Shown here piece by piece: positions 61,493 through 64,000 of a DNA stretch of 64,000 nucleotides. This DNA is from an uncultured Bacteroidia bacterium. Lineage in GTDB: Bacteria > Bacteroidota > Bacteroidia > Bacteroidales > UBA932. The stretch spans positions 62,001-126,000 of the forward strand of contig CADAAA010000007.1 of the NCBI GenBank assembly GCA_902785785.1. Direction: 5' to 3'. Numbering within the stretch: the first letter of the stretch is position 1; each line of letters starts with the position of its first letter. The notes below the pieces were generated by a model. The model was given only the letters and a program-made list of their open reading frames with translations. It was not told where the DNA came from and searched no databases. The position numbers were made by a program, and so were the translations under genes.

Positions 61493-63532
61493 ATGACAAG
61501 AATGAATCATTTGGCCGGGATAGCCGGCCTGACTCTCATGACCCTCCTTACCGCCTGTACGGGCAACACCCGCGTCAATCCCTTCCTCGAAGAGTGGAAC
61601 ACTCCTTACGGCATACCGCCGTTCGACAAGATCGAATACGCTGACTATGTACCTGCTTTCAAGGCCGGTATCGAGCAGCAGCAGAAAGAGATCGAAGCTA
61701 TCATCGCTAATACCGATGCGCCGACCTTCGATAATGTGATCGGTGCGATGGAGCTGTCCGGCAGCATCCTCAGCAAGGTGCAGGGCGTCTTCTACAACGT
61801 CAGCGAGACCGAGAACTGTCCCGAGCTCGTGGCCATCGAGGAGGAGATCACTCCGCTCGTGTCCGAGCACAGCGACAACATCTATATGAACAAGGACCTC
61901 TACAAGAAGGTCGCTGCGGTGTACAATGCCGACCAGAGCGGTCTCACCCGCGAGCAGCAGATGGTCCTCAAGAAGACCTATGAGGCCTTCGAGCGCAACG
62001 GTATCGGCCTCGACGAGGCCAAGCAGGCCAGGCTGCGCGAGATCAACACCGAGATGTCGGCCAAGACCAACAAGATCGGCAACAACAACCTCGCGGAGAA
62101 CAACGCCTTCAAGGAGCGCTTCGGCATTTCCGTGTCAGCGTATCCGACTGCGATGACCACTACCGAGGACCGCTCTCTGCGTGAGGAGATGTTCATGGCC
62201 TATTCATCCCGCGGACATAACGGCAATGAGAACGACAACCGCCAGCTCGTGCTCGACGTGATGCGCCTGCGCATCGAGAAGGCCAAGCTGATGGGCTACG
62301 ACAATCCCGCCGCATTCATCCTCGAGCCTAAGATGGCCCACGATCCCGAGACCGTGGATGAGTTCCTTGACGGCATCATGAAGGCCTCCGTCGCCAAGGC
62401 CAAGGAGGAGATAGCCGATATGCAGAAAGTCATGGACCAGGACATCAAGGCCGGTCTGCTCCCCGCCGGGACCAAGATCAAGCCGTGGGACTGGTGGTAC
62501 TATGCCGAGAAGGTCCGCAAGGCCAAGTATGACCTCGACGAGGACCTGACTAAGCCTTATTTCGAGATGAAGAACGTGCAGAAGGGTGTCTTCGAGGCTG
62601 CCCATACCCTGTACGGAGTTAACTTCAAGCGTCTCGAGGGCGTCAAGCTTTACAATGACGCTGCCGAGGCTTGGAAGCTGACCGATGCCGACGGCTCGTT
62701 GCTGGGCATCTTCTTCTGCGACTATTTCCCGCGTTCGACCAAGCGCAGCGGCGCATGGATGAACAACTTCCGCGACCAGTATTACGATGCCGACGGCAAA
62801 GAGGTCCGTCCTATCATCGTCAACGTCTGCAACTTCTCGTCACCTGACGAGGACGGCACCGCCCTGCTGACCGTCGACGAGGTGGAGACTGCTTTCCATG
62901 AGTTCGGTCATGCCCTTCACGGCTTCCTTACCAAATGCCACTATCCTTCGGTGAGCGGTACTTCCGTCGCCCGCGACTTCGTAGAGACCTTCTCGCAGTT
63001 CAACGAGAACTGGGCCTTCCAGCCTGAGCTTCTCGCCAAGTACGCCGTCCACTACCAGACCGGCGAGGTTATCCCCCAGGAGCTTGTGGACAAGATCGAG
63101 GCCGCTTCGAAGTTCAACCAGGGCTTCATGACCACTGAGCTTTGCGCCGCATCTATCCTCGACATGAAGTGGCATGAGCTCTCCAGCATCGAGGGTATCG
63201 ACATCGACGAGTTCGAGGCCAAGGTCTGCAAGGAGATGGGTCTGATCGACGAGATCATCCCGCGCTACCGCACGACTTACTTCAACCATATCTTCTCCAG
63301 TGGCTACAGCGCCGGTTACTACGGCTACCTGTGGTCCGAGGTCCTGGACAAGGACGCATTCTCGTTCTTCGAGAAGAGCCCTAACGGTGTCTGGGATCCC
63401 GCTCTGGCCAAGAAGTTCCGCCAGACCTTCCTGGAGAAGGGCGGCAGCGAGGAGCCGATGACGCTCTACCGGCAGTTCGCCGGCCGCGAGCCCGACTCCG
63501 AGGCCTTCCTCCGCGGCCGCGGGCTTAAGTAG
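61493..63532 (+). CDS. M3-family zinc metallopeptidase (peptidyl-dipeptidase Dcp/oligopeptidase A type), lipoprotein
   Basis: A 679-residue thimet-type peptidase with the zinc motif H-E-F-G-H (His469, Glu470, His473 from the ATG at 61493; ATG 61502 is an alternative). The large all-helical fold with the substrate-recognition segment near S-G-Y-S-A-G-Y-Y-G-Y-L-W is conserved. The signal ends L-T-A-C, so it is a periplasmic or surface lipoprotein that trims oligopeptides. It lies only four bases after the DUF5689 gene and may share its transcript, although peptide cleavage has no obvious link to nucleic acids. Confidence 0.93.
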   Translation: MTRMNHLAGIAGLTLMTLLTACTGNTRVNPFLEEWNTPYGIPPFDKIEYADYVPAFKAGIEQQQKEIEAIIANTDAPTFDNVIGAMELSGSILSKVQGVFYNVSETENCPELVAIEEEITPLVSEHSDNIYMNKDLYKKVAAVYNADQSGLTREQQMVLKKTYEAFERNGIGLDEAKQARLREINTEMSAKTNKIGNNNLAENNAFKERFGISVSAYPTAMTTTEDRSLREEMFMAYSSRGHNGNENDNRQLVLDVMRLRIEKAKLMGYDNPAAFILEPKMAHDPETVDEFLDGIMKASVAKAKEEIADMQKVMDQDIKAGLLPAGTKIKPWDWWYYAEKVRKAKYDLDEDLTKPYFEMKNVQKGVFEAAHTLYGVNFKRLEGVKLYNDAAEAWKLTDADGSLLGIFFCDYFPRSTKRSGAWMNNFRDQYYDADGKEVRPIIVNVCNFSSPDEDGTALLTVDEVETAFHEFGHALHGFLTKCHYPSVSGTSVARDFVETFSQFNENWAFQPELLAKYAVHYQTGEVIPQELVDKIEAASKFNQGFMTTELCAASILDMKWHELSSIEGIDIDEFEAKVCKEMGLIDEIIPRYRTTYFNHIFSSGYSAGYYGYLWSEVLDKDAFSFFEKSPNGVWDPALAKKFRQTFLEKGGSEEPMTLYRQFAGREPDSEAFLRGRGLK

Positions 63533-63539
63533 GGCCGGG

Positions 63540-63710
63540 TGCGGCTAAGGCTTTAGCTCCGCATCGCCCCTGCTAAGCACAAAACCCCGTTTTTTGTGCT
63601 TATTCCGCCCGTTTAGCATCGAAAAAAGCACAAATCGTGTTGATTTGTGCTTTTTTTTGTCGGTAATTCCTTGAAACAAGCAAAAACTGACCGGTTTTGT
63701 GCTTGTTTTT
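63540..63710. terminator. cluster of hairpins between the M3 peptidase and the converging carboxylesterase
   Basis: A GC-rich hairpin (63540-63563) is followed by three AT-flanked ones: 63575-63601, 63622-63658 and 63674-63710. The last three share the stem core AGCACAAA/TTTGTGCT (the third with a one-base bulge). The second ends in eight T on the plus strand and begins with six A, so it terminates in both directions. Terminator use is likely; the triple repetition is unusual. Confidence 0.75.
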
Positions 63711-63713
63711 AGG

Positions 63714-64000
63714 CTATTGCCCTCTCTGGAGCGGCTTGCCCATGGCGGAAGCGTCCTTGGTGTTGTCCTCGTTGAGGTTGAAGATCATGTAGTCGGGAGC
63801 GTCGGGCGTCCAGGCTTTCCAGCCTTCGCCGGGATCGCCTGTCTTGACGAAGTTGGACCAGCAGTTGATGACATGCTCCGCGAGGTCCCAGTCGGCCTGG
63901 GTGAACGGGCGGTCGCTGCGGTCGAGCGACTTGAACATGAACCAGAGCTCCGAGGAGTGGAAGGCGCCCTTCATGTCATGCGAACCGGCCTCGTCGTCCG
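63714..64000 (-). CDS. type-B carboxylesterase, C-terminal part (5' end outside window)
   Basis: The minus-strand frame is open to the last base, so only about 94 C-terminal residues are visible. D-D-E-A-G-S-H-D and G-A-F-H-S-S-E-L-W match the catalytic-His region of type-B carboxylesterases and the two esterases at 48893-51921. The end contains a W-S-N-F-V-K-T-G-D-P segment, as in those paralogues. It makes a third member of the group in this neighbourhood. Confidence 0.85.
   Translation of the reverse strand, partial: DDEAGSHDMKGAFHSSELWFMFKSLDRSDRPFTQADWDLAEHVINCWSNFVKTGDPGEGWKAWTPDAPDYMIFNLNEDNTKDASAMGKPLQRGQ

Overview
The window reads as chromosome from a Bacteroidota (Bacteroidales-type) bacterium of fairly high GC. 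Supporting signs are -7 promoter boxes of the TAnnTTTG class, weak or absent Shine-Dalgarno sequences, many TonB-dependent outer-membrane receptors, BACON, DUF4249, DUF5689 and DUF2723 proteins, GldH, and a RicT-GldH-TrmB housekeeping run. I cannot name the species. No rRNA, tRNA, CRISPR array or prophage was recognised.

Layout. 1-5613 (+) is the tail of a carbohydrate operon: an esterase fragment, a GH32 fructanase lipoprotein, an FHS-type sugar permease, a PfkB fructokinase and a ceramidase-fold hydrolase. 5692-11095 holds a large DUF2723 membrane glycosyltransferase-like protein, an rRNA methyltransferase and pgk. 11181-16533 is a FecI/FecR-controlled uptake system (sigma, anti-sigma, STN-type receptor, DUF4249 lipoprotein, small lipoprotein). 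16592-19989 holds a GH95 enzyme and lgt. 20017-25906 is a TolC/adaptor/RND efflux operon ending in a small PII-like protein, followed by thioredoxin and a beta-barrel protein. 26920-32060 is a housekeeping operon (LOG protein, polyprenyl synthase, holB, ricT, gldH, trmB).

32061-33751 is an accessory island: a polypyrimidine tandem-repeat tract, then a REP-associated tyrosine transposase-like gene bracketed by two 135-bp imperfect direct repeats that each carry a hairpin. 33752-36423 (-) is metK-smpB-miaA behind a strong promoter and a candidate SAM-II-type riboswitch with a terminator abutting the metK start.

36569-42519 (+) is an Oar-like receptor, a BACON/OB-fold lipoprotein and a small beta-barrel protein. 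42574-48817 (-) is a second receptor/DUF4249 system with an MG2-like protein. 48893-51921 (-) encodes two type-B carboxylesterases, and a third begins beyond the right edge.

The most interesting region is 52090-61488 (+). It holds a surface lipoprotein with five OB-fold modules, a DNA/RNA non-specific endonuclease, an endonuclease/exonuclease/phosphatase protein, a TonB-dependent receptor and a DUF5689 OB-fold lipoprotein, tightly packed in one orientation. I propose it as a Sus-like system that captures, cuts and imports extracellular nucleic acids. An M3 peptidase lipoprotein follows.
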